The notes beneath the pieces were generated by a model that searched no databases, was not told where the DNA came from, and was given only the letters and a program-made list of their open reading frames with translations. 64,000 nt of DNA from UBA5232 sp035370405 (GTDB lineage: Bacteria; Patescibacteriota; Dojkabacteria; SC72), in the NCBI GenBank assembly GCA_035370405.1, contig DAOOVT010000001.1:9757-73756 (forward strand), in the 5' to 3' direction. Position 1 is the first letter of the stretch. The number at the start of each line of letters is the position of its first letter. The position numbers and the translations under genes were made by a program. Of the stretch, positions 17,951 to 27,018 are shown piece after piece.

Positions 17951-19411
17951 TTAAATTCTTTTAACACTCTGACCAGAAGGTGAATCTATCACCATATACC
18001 CAAACCCTTCTATTTTTTTACGAATAGCATCCGCTTTGTCATAATCCTTACTTAATTTAGCCTCCTGCCTCTCTTTCAACAAAGTATCCAATTCCATATT
18101 CTGTCCTTCTTTGTACTCTTCTGATCCATTCTCAATTAAACTCCCTTTGATATTAAGCCCTAAAACCCTATCAAAATCTAATATCGTTGCCAATTTATCC
18201 TTATTTTCCTCATTGGAATGTAGCATCTCATTAACAACTGCAAGAACTCCAGACATATTTAAATTATTCTCCAATTCCTTTTTAAACAAATCAACATATA
18301 CTGGAATAACACTCCCTATATCATCTCCTAAATCTTTTACCTTACTAAAAAGTGAAAGCCTAGAATTCCTTGCTCCCTCTAAAGCACTGAGTGAAAAATT
18401 AATCCTACTATGGTAATTAACAGCCATAAAAAAGTACCTAATATCCATAGGATTATATCCTTTCTTCAAAATTTCATTCAATGTATCAGCTCCTCTACTC
18501 TTTGAAAGCTTTTCATTATCCTTATTCACAAGCCATTCATTATGAATCCAATACTTAACAACAGGATGTCCAAAAGCAGCAATATTCTGAGCTCTTTCAT
18601 TAGTATGATGAACTGGAATATGATCAACACCACCAGTATGAATATCAATATGCTCTCCAAGAACAGATGTACCCATAGCTGAACACTCAATATGCCAACC
18701 AGGAAAACCATTCCCCCACGGAGAATCCCAATTCATAATATGATTCTTGTATCTCCCCACCCTCTTCATCCACAACACAAAATCTGCTGAATTCCTCTTC
18801 TTTGGATCAACATTTACACCCTCTCTAATCCCTTCAGCTTTCTCAGCAAGTTCCTGCCCAGTAAATATCGTATAGTCAGGAATTTTAGAAACATCGAAAT
18901 ACAAAGCTTGATCAGTCTCATATGTATATCCATTCCTTTCTATTTTTTCTATCATAGAAATCATCTCTCCGATATACTCAGTAGCTCTAGTCCATCCATA
19001 CTTCCCGATATTTGTATGATTCATACTCTCAGAAATTTCCTCTCCACTTGGAGTAAGAATGTTCAACAATCTAAAATCATTTAGCACCGAATCTATGTAC
19101 TTATTTGCAATATCTAGTGGTGCAAGCCCCTCCTTAAGAGCTTCTTTATCCATTTTCTCTTCTCCAAAATCACTACCATAATCGTTACTAGATGTCATAT
19201 GCCCCACATCAGTAATATTCATAATACGCTTAACATTATACCCACAATATACAAACGCTCTATGCAATATATCCCAATCAACATATGCCCTAATATTACC
19301 CAAATGCATATCATAATACACTGTTGGTCCACAACTATATATCTTCACCTCATGAGGATTATCCGTAATTATATCAACAACTTTTCCTTCCAAAGAAGAA
19401 TACAACTTCAT
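17951..19411 (-). CDS. cysS: Cysteinyl-tRNA synthetase
   Basis: A 486-residue class I synthetase. The N-terminal zinc/ATP region reads SCGPTVYYDMHLGN (HIGH-like HLGN), the mid region has GWHIECSAMG, and the KMSKS loop is KLSKSRG near residue 300. The C-terminal DALR-like region ends with the tRNA-binding tail SKDYDKADAIRKK. Length matches the family. The start codon overlaps the recR stop by 1 nt (TAATG), so the two are translationally coupled. Confidence 0.95.
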   Translation of the reverse strand: MKLYSSLEGKVVDIITDNPHEVKIYSCGPTVYYDMHLGNIRAYVDWDILHRAFVYCGYNVKRIMNITDVGHMTSSNDYGSDFGEEKMDKEALKEGLAPLDIANKYIDSVLNDFRLLNILTPSGEEISESMNHTNIGKYGWTRATEYIGEMISMIEKIERNGYTYETDQALYFDVSKIPDYTIFTGQELAEKAEGIREGVNVDPKKRNSADFVLWMKRVGRYKNHIMNWDSPWGNGFPGWHIECSAMGTSVLGEHIDIHTGGVDHIPVHHTNERAQNIAAFGHPVVKYWIHNEWLVNKDNEKLSKSRGADTLNEILKKGYNPMDIRYFFMAVNYHSRINFSLSALEGARNSRLSLFSKVKDLGDDIGSVIPVYVDLFKKELENNLNMSGVLAVVNEMLHSNEENKDKLATILDFDRVLGLNIKGSLIENGSEEYKEGQNMELDTLLKERQEAKLSKDYDKADAIRKKIEGFGYMVIDSPSGQSVKRI

Positions 19412-20034
19412 TAAATATTCCTCCTTCCTTCTAAAGCCCTTTTTAATGTTAATCTATCAGCATATTCAAGATCAGCTCCAGTAGGTAATCCCATTGCTAA
19501 CCTTGTTACTCTAACTTTATTACTCTTAACCAAATCTCCAAGCAAATCCATCACATATCCAGCAGTTGCTTCTCCTTCCAAGCTAGGATTTGTGGCAATT
19601 ATCACTTCAATCTCATCCTCCTTCTCCAACAATTCCATAACCCTCCTCTTCAATTGTGGAAAACGAAGCTCCTCTGCCCCTATACCTTCTGCAGGAGAAA
19701 TCACCCCTCCTAACACAAAATAAACACCATCATATATTCCAGAATTCTCAAAAGCTACAACATCTAGAGGTTCCTCTACAACACACACTTTATTACTCTT
19801 TCTCAAAGGACTAGAACAAATATCACACACCTCCTTATCAGTCACATTAAAACACTTAGGACAAGTTCTTACACTATTCTCCATCTCTATCAATGCATTT
19901 GCCAATTTAGAAGCATCCTTATTTGAAGATCTTAAATAGTGATACACCATTCTCGATGCAGACTTAGGGCCAACGCCTGGAAGACGTCCAAACTCCTCTA
20001 TTACTTTTTCAACACTAGAAGGTAATACTGACAT
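19411..20034 (-). CDS. recR: Recombination protein RecR
   Basis: A 207-residue protein with an N-terminal helix-hairpin-helix (LPGVGPKSASRM), a four-Cys zinc finger (CPKC and CDIC, about residues 58-74) and a Toprim domain (VVEEPLDVVAFE, then GVISPAEGIGAEEL), ending with the Walker-B-like tail. It works with RecF/RecO in loading RecA at gaps. It lies between ybaB and cysS; the ybaB-recR-dnaX order is a widely conserved cluster. Confidence 0.96.
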   Translation of the reverse strand: MSVLPSSVEKVIEEFGRLPGVGPKSASRMVYHYLRSSNKDASKLANALIEMENSVRTCPKCFNVTDKEVCDICSSPLRKSNKVCVVEEPLDVVAFENSGIYDGVYFVLGGVISPAEGIGAEELRFPQLKRRVMELLEKEDEIEVIIATNPSLEGEATAGYVMDLLGDLVKSNKVRVTRLAMGLPTGADLEYADRLTLKRALEGRRNI

Positions 20035-20041
20035 ATCTTCC

Positions 20042-20332
20042 TTACTTAAACATATTTTTCAATTGATCTATATCCATATCTTGCACCATCTCCTTTTGAA
20101 GCCTCTTCTGATAATCCTTAAACGCCTCCTTAAAACCTTTCCTTATCTCATCTTCCATTCCAACTTCCAAATATTGCTCATCTATATGAATATCCTCCAA
20201 TTCCTGAGCTCCATTCATATAGATACAAATCAAACCATTCTTCGACTCACCCTTAATCTTCTTCTCTCTCATTTTACTTTGAAGTTTCTTAGCTTCATTT
20301 TGCATCTTTATTATCTCAACAGGATTCAACAT
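20042..20332 (-). CDS. ybaB: YbaB/EbfC nucleoid-associated protein
   Basis: A 96-residue protein with the family's Met/Lys/Gln-rich N-terminal helix (MQNEAKKLQSKMREKK), a central beta hairpin and a C-terminal helix. It is a DNA-binding nucleoid factor. It stands between dnaX and recR, as in many bacteria, 7 bp before recR. Confidence 0.9.
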   Translation of the reverse strand: MLNPVEIIKMQNEAKKLQSKMREKKIKGESKNGLICIYMNGAQELEDIHIDEQYLEVGMEDEIRKGFKEAFKDYQKRLQKEMVQDMDIDQLKNMFK

Positions 20333-20393
20333 ATCATTGAAAATATTAATTTATATTACTCTCCATACATTATATCAGGAAAAACAACAAAAC

Positions 20394-21953
20394 TTACACA
20401 CCATCAAATATTGCTTCTATCTTCTTATTAAAATTTCTTGGACTAGGTTTAACATCTTTTTTCACATCGCTTTTTTCTGAACTTGGTAAATTCCTCAAAA
20501 CAAACTCTGCATCCGATTTATCAACTGGCTTAATAGACGCATTCACTTTACAACTAACACTACATGTTGTTCCATAGACCCTATTGAACACCTCTGATAT
20601 TATATTCCTACTCTTTGGAATCTCTATCCTTTCCTTATGAAATTCAAAAGGAACCTCTAAATTAATGACACCCTTTTCAAAAGAAATTATATTTGCTCCA
20701 CCAAGAAATGCGTACAAATGCCCATTATATGGTTTTATCTCCGCAATGAAAGTATCCCACTTCGCCCTAACTTCATTGACTGAAATACTACAATTATCAG
20801 AAGGCTCATGCTTCTCACTACTCTCTTTCACCTCCGTTCTTTTAATCTTATTCTTCACATCTTTATTAATCATTGCTATATCAGTATTTACTACTGGCTT
20901 CATCATCTCTGGAATAATCATCTCCAATACCAACATTTGATTCCCCGCATACTTAATTCTATTCTCAGCCTCCAAAAACAAATTTATCAACTTGTGTACT
21001 GTATGAATATCACACTCCTCCATAAACCTATATTCCTTCCTCATGCTCCCCCTTATCTTCTCGGAAAGAATCTCTTGAAGTATATCCAAAACATACTCTG
21101 TAAATTGTTGCAAATTTGTTCCCGACTCCTCCAAAGAATTCAAAATATCTAGACATTTGGAACCATTTCCCTCAATCAAATATTTTAGCAAAAGCATTAC
21201 CTTTTCAGACTCAGGTAATCCCAAAACTTTCCTAACCTCCTCGATTGTTATTTCATTATCTTTAACATCCTGCCCACTATATACAACATCCAAAATAGAC
21301 AAAGCATCTCTATAACTGCCTTCAGCTTTTCTAACTATTATATCCACAGCTTCATCAGGCATCAAAATTTTTTCACTTTTCAAAACCTTTTTTATTAAAT
21401 TCCTAACCTCTTCATCAGTACCAAGTCTAAAATCATACCTCTGACACCTCGACAATATTGTTGGAGGAAGCTTATATACATCTGTAGTAGCCAATATGAA
21501 AACTACATGAGCAGGTGGCTCCTCTAAAGTCTTAAGAAGAGCATTAAAAGCCTCTGTTGTAAGCATATGGACTTCATCTATTATATATACCTTATACTTT
21601 CCTTCAGATGGTGAAAATTCTATCTTCTCTTTTAACTCTCGTATCTGATCAATCCCTCTATTTGAAGCTGCATCTATTTCAATTAAATCCAAAAACCTTC
21701 CATCTGTTATACTCCTACAATTCTCGCATTCATTACATGGATTACCATCTCTCTGAGGATTAAGACAATTTATTGCTTTCGCTAAAATTCTTGCTGTAGA
21801 AGTTTTCCCAGTCCCTCTAGAACCAACAAATAGATAAGCTTGAGCTATCTTATTCTTTCTTACAGCATTCTTAAGAAGCCTTACAACATTCTCTTGCCCA
21901 TACAATTCATCAAAATTTTGAGCTCTGTATTTTTGGTATAAAACAGAAGACAT
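20394..21953 (-). CDS. dnaX: DNA polymerase III subunit gamma/tau
   Basis: A 519-residue clamp-loader ATPase. It opens with MSSVLYQKYRAQNFDEL, followed by Walker A VGSRGTGKTSTA (about 43-54), a zinc module with CNECENC (about 73-79), Walker B IDEVHML (about 123-129) and the SRC sensor LSRCQRYDF. The C-terminal third is variable and Lys-rich. I see no slippery run that would demand a frameshifted gamma form. It is the first gene of dnaX-ybaB-recR-cysS-rnhC. Confidence 0.95.
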   Translation of the reverse strand: MSSVLYQKYRAQNFDELYGQENVVRLLKNAVRKNKIAQAYLFVGSRGTGKTSTARILAKAINCLNPQRDGNPCNECENCRSITDGRFLDLIEIDAASNRGIDQIRELKEKIEFSPSEGKYKVYIIDEVHMLTTEAFNALLKTLEEPPAHVVFILATTDVYKLPPTILSRCQRYDFRLGTDEEVRNLIKKVLKSEKILMPDEAVDIIVRKAEGSYRDALSILDVVYSGQDVKDNEITIEEVRKVLGLPESEKVMLLLKYLIEGNGSKCLDILNSLEESGTNLQQFTEYVLDILQEILSEKIRGSMRKEYRFMEECDIHTVHKLINLFLEAENRIKYAGNQMLVLEMIIPEMMKPVVNTDIAMINKDVKNKIKRTEVKESSEKHEPSDNCSISVNEVRAKWDTFIAEIKPYNGHLYAFLGGANIISFEKGVINLEVPFEFHKERIEIPKSRNIISEVFNRVYGTTCSVSCKVNASIKPVDKSDAEFVLRNLPSSEKSDVKKDVKPSPRNFNKKIEAIFDGV

Positions 21954-21998
21954 GATGTGTATATACTAAACGAACCGAAACCATTTGCCAAGTGAACT

Positions 21999-24422
21999 TT
22001 ATTTACTCACAGGCTTTAGCCTTGATACTGCCTCATTAAGCATCTCTGTATACAGACCATAACCAACCGAATTAATAGCCCCTGACTGATTCCTCCCTAA
22101 AATATCACCCGCTCCTCTGATTTCTAAATCTTTATTTGAAAGCAAGAAACCAGATCCAAGCTCCTGCGAATTTCTTATCGCATCAAGCCTCAACCTTGCA
22201 TTCCCCTTTAATTTCTCATAGTAGAAATAAGCATATGCTTGAACTTTAGATCTTCCTATCCTTCCTCTTATCTGATATGCCTGAGAAAGCCCTAACATTG
22301 TCATATCGTCTACTATTAAAGTATTAACATTTGGAATATCTAACCCATTCTCTATTATCGTAGTACAAAGCAAAATATCTATATCTCCATCAATAAACTG
22401 GGTCATTACATCAGATAAATTTTGTACACTCATTTGCCCATGAGCAATAGCCACCTTATGATGAGGGAACATTTTAATCAATTCGTTATACACATACTCT
22501 ATAGTTCCAATCCTATTATGCAAAAAATACACTTGCCCACCTCTTTTCAATTCAAATTCAATTGCATTTTTAACACTTTCCCAATTGAATTTTTCGAACC
22601 TGTTAATTATTTCCAACCTACCAAGAGGAGGTGTTGCCAATACAGAAATATCCCGAATTCCAAGAAGTGCCATATTCAAAGTCCTTGGAATTGGTGTAGC
22701 AGTTAATGATAATACATTACACATAATCCTCTTTGACTTAATTTTTTCTTTCTGCTTAACTCCAAATTTCTGCTCTTCATCAACAATTAATAATCCTAAA
22801 TTTTTGAAATCTACAGAATCATCTAAAAGACTATGCGTCCCTACCACAATATCAATCACCCCATCTTTCAAATCATTCAAAACTTTAGACCTCTCCTTTG
22901 ATCGTACAAATCTAGACAAACAAGCTATTTTAAATGGATAATTTTTAAATCTATCCTGCAAAGTTCGATAATGCTGTTGCGTCAATATCGTAGTAGGGGC
23001 CAAAAAAACAACCTGATATCCAGCATTTACAGCTGCAAATATGGCACGCATTGCAATTTCTGTCTTCCCATAGCCTACATCTCCTACAAGAAGTCTATCC
23101 ATAGGCTTACTTCTTTGAAAATCAGAAACTATGTGCATAGTTGCTAAAATCTGATCATCGGTATCTTCAAATCTAAACTGCTTTACAAACAAATTCAACT
23201 CCTCTATATCACTTTTATCCTTAATAACTGGTTCAACTTTTTGTGTCTCCCTGAGAGAATATAGCTGAAGCAATTCTCTAGCAACTTCTTCTGCTCTCTC
23301 CTTTGCCTTTTTAGAAATTCTTCGCCATAACCCACTATTCAAACCTGTAAGAATTGGCTTTCCTCTACCTGCTCCAATATATTTGGTAATTTTCCCAGAT
23401 GCACTTGGAGGAACAAAAAGTCTATCTTCACCAGCATAAGCTATTTCTAAATAATATCTAGAATCCCTTTCTTTTATTCCAACATATTTACCAATTCCAT
23501 GATCCTTATGTACAACATAATCACCTGGAACTATTTTCTTTAAAATTTCAGCCGTAGATAAATCCGTCGTATTTTTGAAATCTTCAAAATCAGATAAATC
23601 TATCTCTCCTGCGACCTCTCTATCCGTTAAAACTACAATTTTGGATATTCCAGAAACAAAGCCTTCACTAATGTTATGTTGCTCTGAATCTTTTCTTAAA
23701 ATCACTTCATCTATGCATGACTCTTCATATTCATAATTATCTGTGTTGCTTGTAAAATAAACAATCTTGTACCCACGTGTTTTGTAATTTTGAATGATTT
23801 TCCAAATATTTTTAGGAGAATAATAGCTTTGAGCACCAGGTATTTTGTCTATTTTTAAATTGATACTTTTTGATTGGTCTTCTTCATCTTTTGCGATGTA
23901 TATACGGATATAATCATTGTGTTCATCATTTCCTATGACTACAGAAGAGCAATTATCTAGGAATAGTTTTCTTTTCAATTCCCCGATTTTTTTCCTGCTA
24001 AGGACCTCTATGATGTCCATGGTTTCAATATTTTTGCCCAAGAGTGAGAATCTGATTAAATTATCAGAATTGAATGGCCAGATTACTATAACATCTCCTA
24101 GTATGGATATTTCGCCTTCATTCCATACTCTTTCTACTCTTTGATATCCTAGCTTTATGAAGTCATCGAGAATGAATTTATCCCCTACACTTAAAAGCAA
24201 TTGAGAGGTTTGTGGATTTTCCAAGTTATTACTGCTTGATTCCAAAATCCACACATTTTTGTTTAAGATTTCACCAAGAAGTTCGGAGGCAAGTTGATAG
24301 AAGTCGGGATCAATCCCCGAAATTTTCTTAAGCGAGAGAATGTCCTCCGCTAAATGTTGGTATCCCTCGGCAAGCGACTTCAATAGCAATTTATATCCTG
24401 TATTAATACTTTCCACAGGCAT
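21999..24422 (-). CDS. mfd: Transcription-repair coupling factor, short form
   Basis: An 807-residue Mfd. Visible parts are the CarD-like RNA polymerase interaction domain (VPGDYVVHKDHGIGKYVG, about 295-360), helicase motif I GDVGYGKTE near 446, DEEQ box LLIVDEEQKFG near 549 and the RecG-like end GAGDILGRNQSG. Usual Mfd is about 1,150 residues. Here the UvrB-homology part is reduced and the C-terminal D7 domain is missing. The ATG at 24422 is immediately next to a TAAAAT, so the true start might lie slightly downstream. It is divergent from the YdjM-like gene across a palindrome-rich region. Confidence 0.9.
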   Translation of the reverse strand: MPVESINTGYKLLLKSLAEGYQHLAEDILSLKKISGIDPDFYQLASELLGEILNKNVWILESSSNNLENPQTSQLLLSVGDKFILDDFIKLGYQRVERVWNEGEISILGDVIVIWPFNSDNLIRFSLLGKNIETMDIIEVLSRKKIGELKRKLFLDNCSSVVIGNDEHNDYIRIYIAKDEEDQSKSINLKIDKIPGAQSYYSPKNIWKIIQNYKTRGYKIVYFTSNTDNYEYEESCIDEVILRKDSEQHNISEGFVSGISKIVVLTDREVAGEIDLSDFEDFKNTTDLSTAEILKKIVPGDYVVHKDHGIGKYVGIKERDSRYYLEIAYAGEDRLFVPPSASGKITKYIGAGRGKPILTGLNSGLWRRISKKAKERAEEVARELLQLYSLRETQKVEPVIKDKSDIEELNLFVKQFRFEDTDDQILATMHIVSDFQRSKPMDRLLVGDVGYGKTEIAMRAIFAAVNAGYQVVFLAPTTILTQQHYRTLQDRFKNYPFKIACLSRFVRSKERSKVLNDLKDGVIDIVVGTHSLLDDSVDFKNLGLLIVDEEQKFGVKQKEKIKSKRIMCNVLSLTATPIPRTLNMALLGIRDISVLATPPLGRLEIINRFEKFNWESVKNAIEFELKRGGQVYFLHNRIGTIEYVYNELIKMFPHHKVAIAHGQMSVQNLSDVMTQFIDGDIDILLCTTIIENGLDIPNVNTLIVDDMTMLGLSQAYQIRGRIGRSKVQAYAYFYYEKLKGNARLRLDAIRNSQELGSGFLLSNKDLEIRGAGDILGRNQSGAINSVGYGLYTEMLNEAVSRLKPVSK

Positions 24423-24437
24423 ATTTTATCACACTCA

Positions 24438-24448
24438 AGGTTCTACCT
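24438..24448. repeat. Palindromic box AGGTTCTACCT (left copy)
   Basis: This box has the form AGGT-N3-ACCT and is the exact reverse complement of the box at 24742-24752. It lies 16 bp upstream of the mfd start, where the mfd promoter should be. Confidence 0.5.
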
Positions 24449-24468
24449 GGGTATAACAAGAGTTTAGT

Positions 24469-24519
24469 TATTGCGAATGTAAAGAGGTTTTCGCAATATT
24501 CGAACTCCAAAATGTTCGA
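24469..24519. repeat. Two adjacent inverted repeats
   Basis: TATTGCGAA (24469-24477) pairs with TTCGCAATA (24490-24498) across 12 nt. Directly next to it TCGAAC (24500-24505) pairs with GTTCGA (24514-24519) across 8 nt. The second resembles a stretched Gram-positive SOS box, but the spacing is wrong for one. Confidence 0.45.
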
Positions 24520-24577
24520 GGTGAAAAATGAATAATCCATATCTTTTTCCTTTTAGAACGGCTTTATTTCCTCTTTT

Positions 24578-24599
24578 AGGGTGAGCCTAGGTTCACCCT
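24578..24599. repeat. Central near-perfect 22-nt palindrome
   Basis: AGGGTGA and TCACCCT flank a core containing CCTAGG; only one pair is mismatched. The right half contains AGGTTCACCCT, a relative of the AGGT-N3-ACCT boxes. It could be an operator or a terminator for either direction, though no T-run adjoins it. Confidence 0.45.
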
Positions 24600-24609
24600 T
24601 TACATTAAG

Positions 24610-24666
24610 TTTTTCCTATTCCCACACAATTTTTTCTAAAAATTACTTTGATTTTTTCCTGTTTTT
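24610..24666. other. Phased T-tracts, probable curved DNA
   Basis: T-runs centred near 24612, 24632, 24654 and 24664 are spaced about 20, 22 and 10 bp apart, close to whole helical turns. Such phasing bends DNA. The stretch lies between the central palindrome and the YdjM-like promoter; no gene is visible in 24423-24816. Confidence 0.4.
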
Positions 24667-24730
24667 GTGCACCTCCTACTAGCATCAATAATACTTATAT
24701 GTAGGCATATTTACACATATTATTAGCTTT

Positions 24731-24752
24731 AGGTTGGACCTAGGTAGAACCT
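24731..24752. repeat. Tandem boxes AGGTTGGACCT and AGGTAGAACCT
   Basis: Two abutting 11-bp boxes of the form AGGT-N3-ACCT. The second is the exact reverse complement of the box near mfd. They end just upstream of the -35 position of the promoter with TATAAT at 24777-24782. Confidence 0.5.
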
Positions 24753-24776
24753 GGCCTAAATTGTAGCGAACTGTAG

Positions 24777-24782
24777 TATAAT
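24777..24782 (+). promoter_or_regulatory. -10 box of the YdjM-like gene
   Basis: A consensus TATAAT gives a transcript start near 24789 and a leader of about 28 nt. No good -35 is visible, which fits a regulated promoter with the tandem palindromes just upstream. Confidence 0.5.
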
Positions 24783-24816
24783 GATCTATTAATTTAAAAC
24801 CATTCAGTCTTCATCA

Positions 24817-26016
24817 ATGATTATCGCACACGCGCCGATAGCTTACATATCAAACCAAATCATCCAGAAAAAAAGGATACGATCCTTAAAAACTCAGGAG
24901 CAATATATTATCTCTCTTCTCTCTTTATTTTTTGGGATATTACCTGATTTCGATTTTTTTCTAGCGTTACTTCTAAATATTCCAACTTATCAGCACCACC
25001 AAATGCTCACTCATTTCCCTATTCTCTATATATCATTATGGATTCTTCTCAAACTTTTTACGAAGCCAATATTTAACATAATCAACAAAAAGAATCAGAA
25101 TGCCATTTCTCTCAATTTTTTGAATATAATTGCAGATACATTTCTAATTTCTACCATGTCACATTTACTTACAGATACTAGCATAGCATTTCTATATCCT
25201 TTCTTAGACATTAAATTTGGCATACTTGACTTAGTCAACATAGAAAATCTCTTCATCCCATACATTCTTTCTCCCCTATTCGCACTAGAAATCCTTGCAA
25301 TTTTTGTATTCATTACAATGATTTACAAAAAAATCCTGAAAACTAATCGTTTTGTGAATGTAGTTTTAAAGGTATTCACTTGCATTTCCATCGTTTTCTT
25401 CATATTTATGATGATAGTATCTCAGTACACATACAATAATACACAGATGAAAGATGCTAACAACGATATAGATTATGATAAATTAATAGATTCGGAGGAT
25501 ATGGATATCGGGAATGATGGAAAAAACAACCTGTTAAAAGCCGATCCTGTCAATATATCTGATTGTGCACTAAATATTGTAAATTCGCATAAATGGACAA
25601 ATAATCCAAAAACTCATTATTTCTTTGGAGGATTTGATGCATATAGATTGATATCTCAAACATATTTTGATGCTCATCTTCCTATGGAGCCAGTACTTAA
25701 TGACTATATTGTAAAAAGTAGTGATAACAAAGGATATCCTCCGAAGAATACTAATTATGTAACTACACTATTCAATTATTTCCAGAGTCAGGATAATTTA
25801 ATTGAATTGAATACTGAGCAATCAGTTGGACTTCCTTATGGCAAATTAATATTTATCCAAGAAAATTCAGGAACTATTATTAATGTAGGAATTACACTTG
25901 AAGGTAATAATATAGCTATTGTCCTTCCTGATGACAAGGTATTACAAATGCACGGATACAACATACTTCTTGAAATGTACGCTAAAGAGGACAACAAAAT
26001 CTATATTCAAAAATAA
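24817..26016 (+). CDS. YdjM/DUF457-like membrane protein with C-terminal domain
   Basis: A 399-residue protein. The N-terminal half has about four membrane helices with conserved His/Asp motifs of the YdjM (membrane-bound metal-dependent hydrolase) family: MIIAHAPIAY, GILPDFDFF, HHQMLTHFPI and MSHLLTDT. A further helix near 190-210 precedes a soluble, probably extracytoplasmic, domain of about 190 residues that I do not recognise. In E. coli ydjM is in the SOS regulon; whether this gene is damage-controlled is unknown, but its divergent partner is mfd. It converges on pth with no gap. Confidence 0.72.
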   Translation: MIIAHAPIAYISNQIIQKKRIRSLKTQEQYIISLLSLFFGILPDFDFFLALLLNIPTYQHHQMLTHFPILYISLWILLKLFTKPIFNIINKKNQNAISLNFLNIIADTFLISTMSHLLTDTSIAFLYPFLDIKFGILDLVNIENLFIPYILSPLFALEILAIFVFITMIYKKILKTNRFVNVVLKVFTCISIVFFIFMMIVSQYTYNNTQMKDANNDIDYDKLIDSEDMDIGNDGKNNLLKADPVNISDCALNIVNSHKWTNNPKTHYFFGGFDAYRLISQTYFDAHLPMEPVLNDYIVKSSDNKGYPPKNTNYVTTLFNYFQSQDNLIELNTEQSVGLPYGKLIFIQENSGTIINVGITLEGNNIAIVLPDDKVLQMHGYNILLEMYAKEDNKIYIQK

Positions 26017-26580
26017 TTAGCTTAGTATTAAAGGTATTATACTCTCGATTGTTTTTTCAATTACATTATCTAGGATTTTTCTCTCTTCCTCTGTAAAATT
26101 CATTAGCACAAAATCTTCTCCATTAATTTCATCATCAATCCTACTTTCAATTCCAATCCTAATGCTAGTAAATTCATCCGTTTTAAGCCTGTTAATTATA
26201 TCATTAACACCATTATGCCCATGAGGACCTTTTCCTACTTGGATCTTAGATTTTCCAAGCTCTATATCTAAATCATCATGTATCAGCATAAAATTATTCT
26301 TCAAATCTAGGACTTTATGAATTTTAATTAACTTCAAAACTGCACTACCAGAATTGTTCATATATGTTTGAGGCTTTTGCAATATCGCTTTCACTTCACT
26401 TCCCAACTTTAAAAAAGAAGTTTCAGAATTAGAAAATTTATCCTGCTTCCATTCTGTCATGTAAAATTCATTTAGACTATTTAGCCTTTCATACAAAGAG
26501 TCTATGCAGATAAATCCTGCATTATGTCTTGTGTTTTTGTATTTTTCTCCCGGATTTCCCAACCCCGTTATTAATTTCAT
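26017..26580 (-). CDS. pth: Peptidyl-tRNA hydrolase
   Basis: A 187-residue protein with GLGNPGEKYKNTRHNAGF (residues 6-23, including the catalytic His of the family), MNNSGSAV and HDDLDIELGK (about 89-98), and GPHGHNGVNDI. It frees stalled peptidyl-tRNA. Its first 59 bp overlap the end of ybeY in another frame, so the two are coupled. Confidence 0.95.
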   Translation of the reverse strand: MKLITGLGNPGEKYKNTRHNAGFICIDSLYERLNSLNEFYMTEWKQDKFSNSETSFLKLGSEVKAILQKPQTYMNNSGSAVLKLIKIHKVLDLKNNFMLIHDDLDIELGKSKIQVGKGPHGHNGVNDIINRLKTDEFTSIRIGIESRIDDEINGEDFVLMNFTEEERKILDNVIEKTIESIIPLILS

Positions 26581-27010
26581 TTTGTATATTTTGTAATATA
26601 TTTTCTTGCATTACAAACATTTCTTCTAATTCCACACTTCTTTCATCGAACCCATCATTATGATTATATCCTGAAATATGGAGAATTCCATGAATAATAT
26701 TGCGTAGAATTTCATCTTCAAAATTTTTCTCTCCAATATTTGCATACACAAATTCAGGGCATACATATACTTCCGCAGGAAGTCCCTGTCCATAAGGGTC
26801 AAAAGATAACACATCTGTAACACAATCTTGTTTCCTAAACTGTTTGTTAAGCCCCTTTATATACTCAGAACTAACAAATATGATATTCACACAGGAAATA
26901 TTTTGTACATCAAAATTCTTCTCTAACAAAAGGCTTAAATTATCCTTTGAAAATCCAACAATATTTGATACTCTTAGCAATTCTTGCCAATTGAAAATCT
27001 TTACTTCCAT
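26522..27010 (-). CDS. ybeY: Endoribonuclease YbeY
   Basis: A 162-residue metalloprotein with the zinc motif HGILHISGYNH near residues 108-118. The usual form is HGxLHLxGYDH, so the Asp is Asn here. It takes part in rRNA maturation and ribosome quality control. The basic C-terminal tail is encoded in the overlap with pth. It follows the yqeY-like gene by 8 bp. Confidence 0.92.
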   Translation of the reverse strand: MEVKIFNWQELLRVSNIVGFSKDNLSLLLEKNFDVQNISCVNIIFVSSEYIKGLNKQFRKQDCVTDVLSFDPYGQGLPAEVYVCPEFVYANIGEKNFEDEILRNIIHGILHISGYNHNDGFDERSVELEEMFVMQENILQNIQNEINNGVGKSGRKIQKHKT

Positions 27011-27018
27011 ACTATTCG

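Noticed and set aside
24500..24519. LexA (SOS) box CGAAC...GTTCG
   Set aside because: The half-sites are 8 nt apart, where the Gram-positive box has 4, so it is not a canonical site.
24423..24816. Replication origin
   Set aside because: Palindromes and bent DNA are present, but I found no good DnaA boxes and no dnaA or dnaN nearby.
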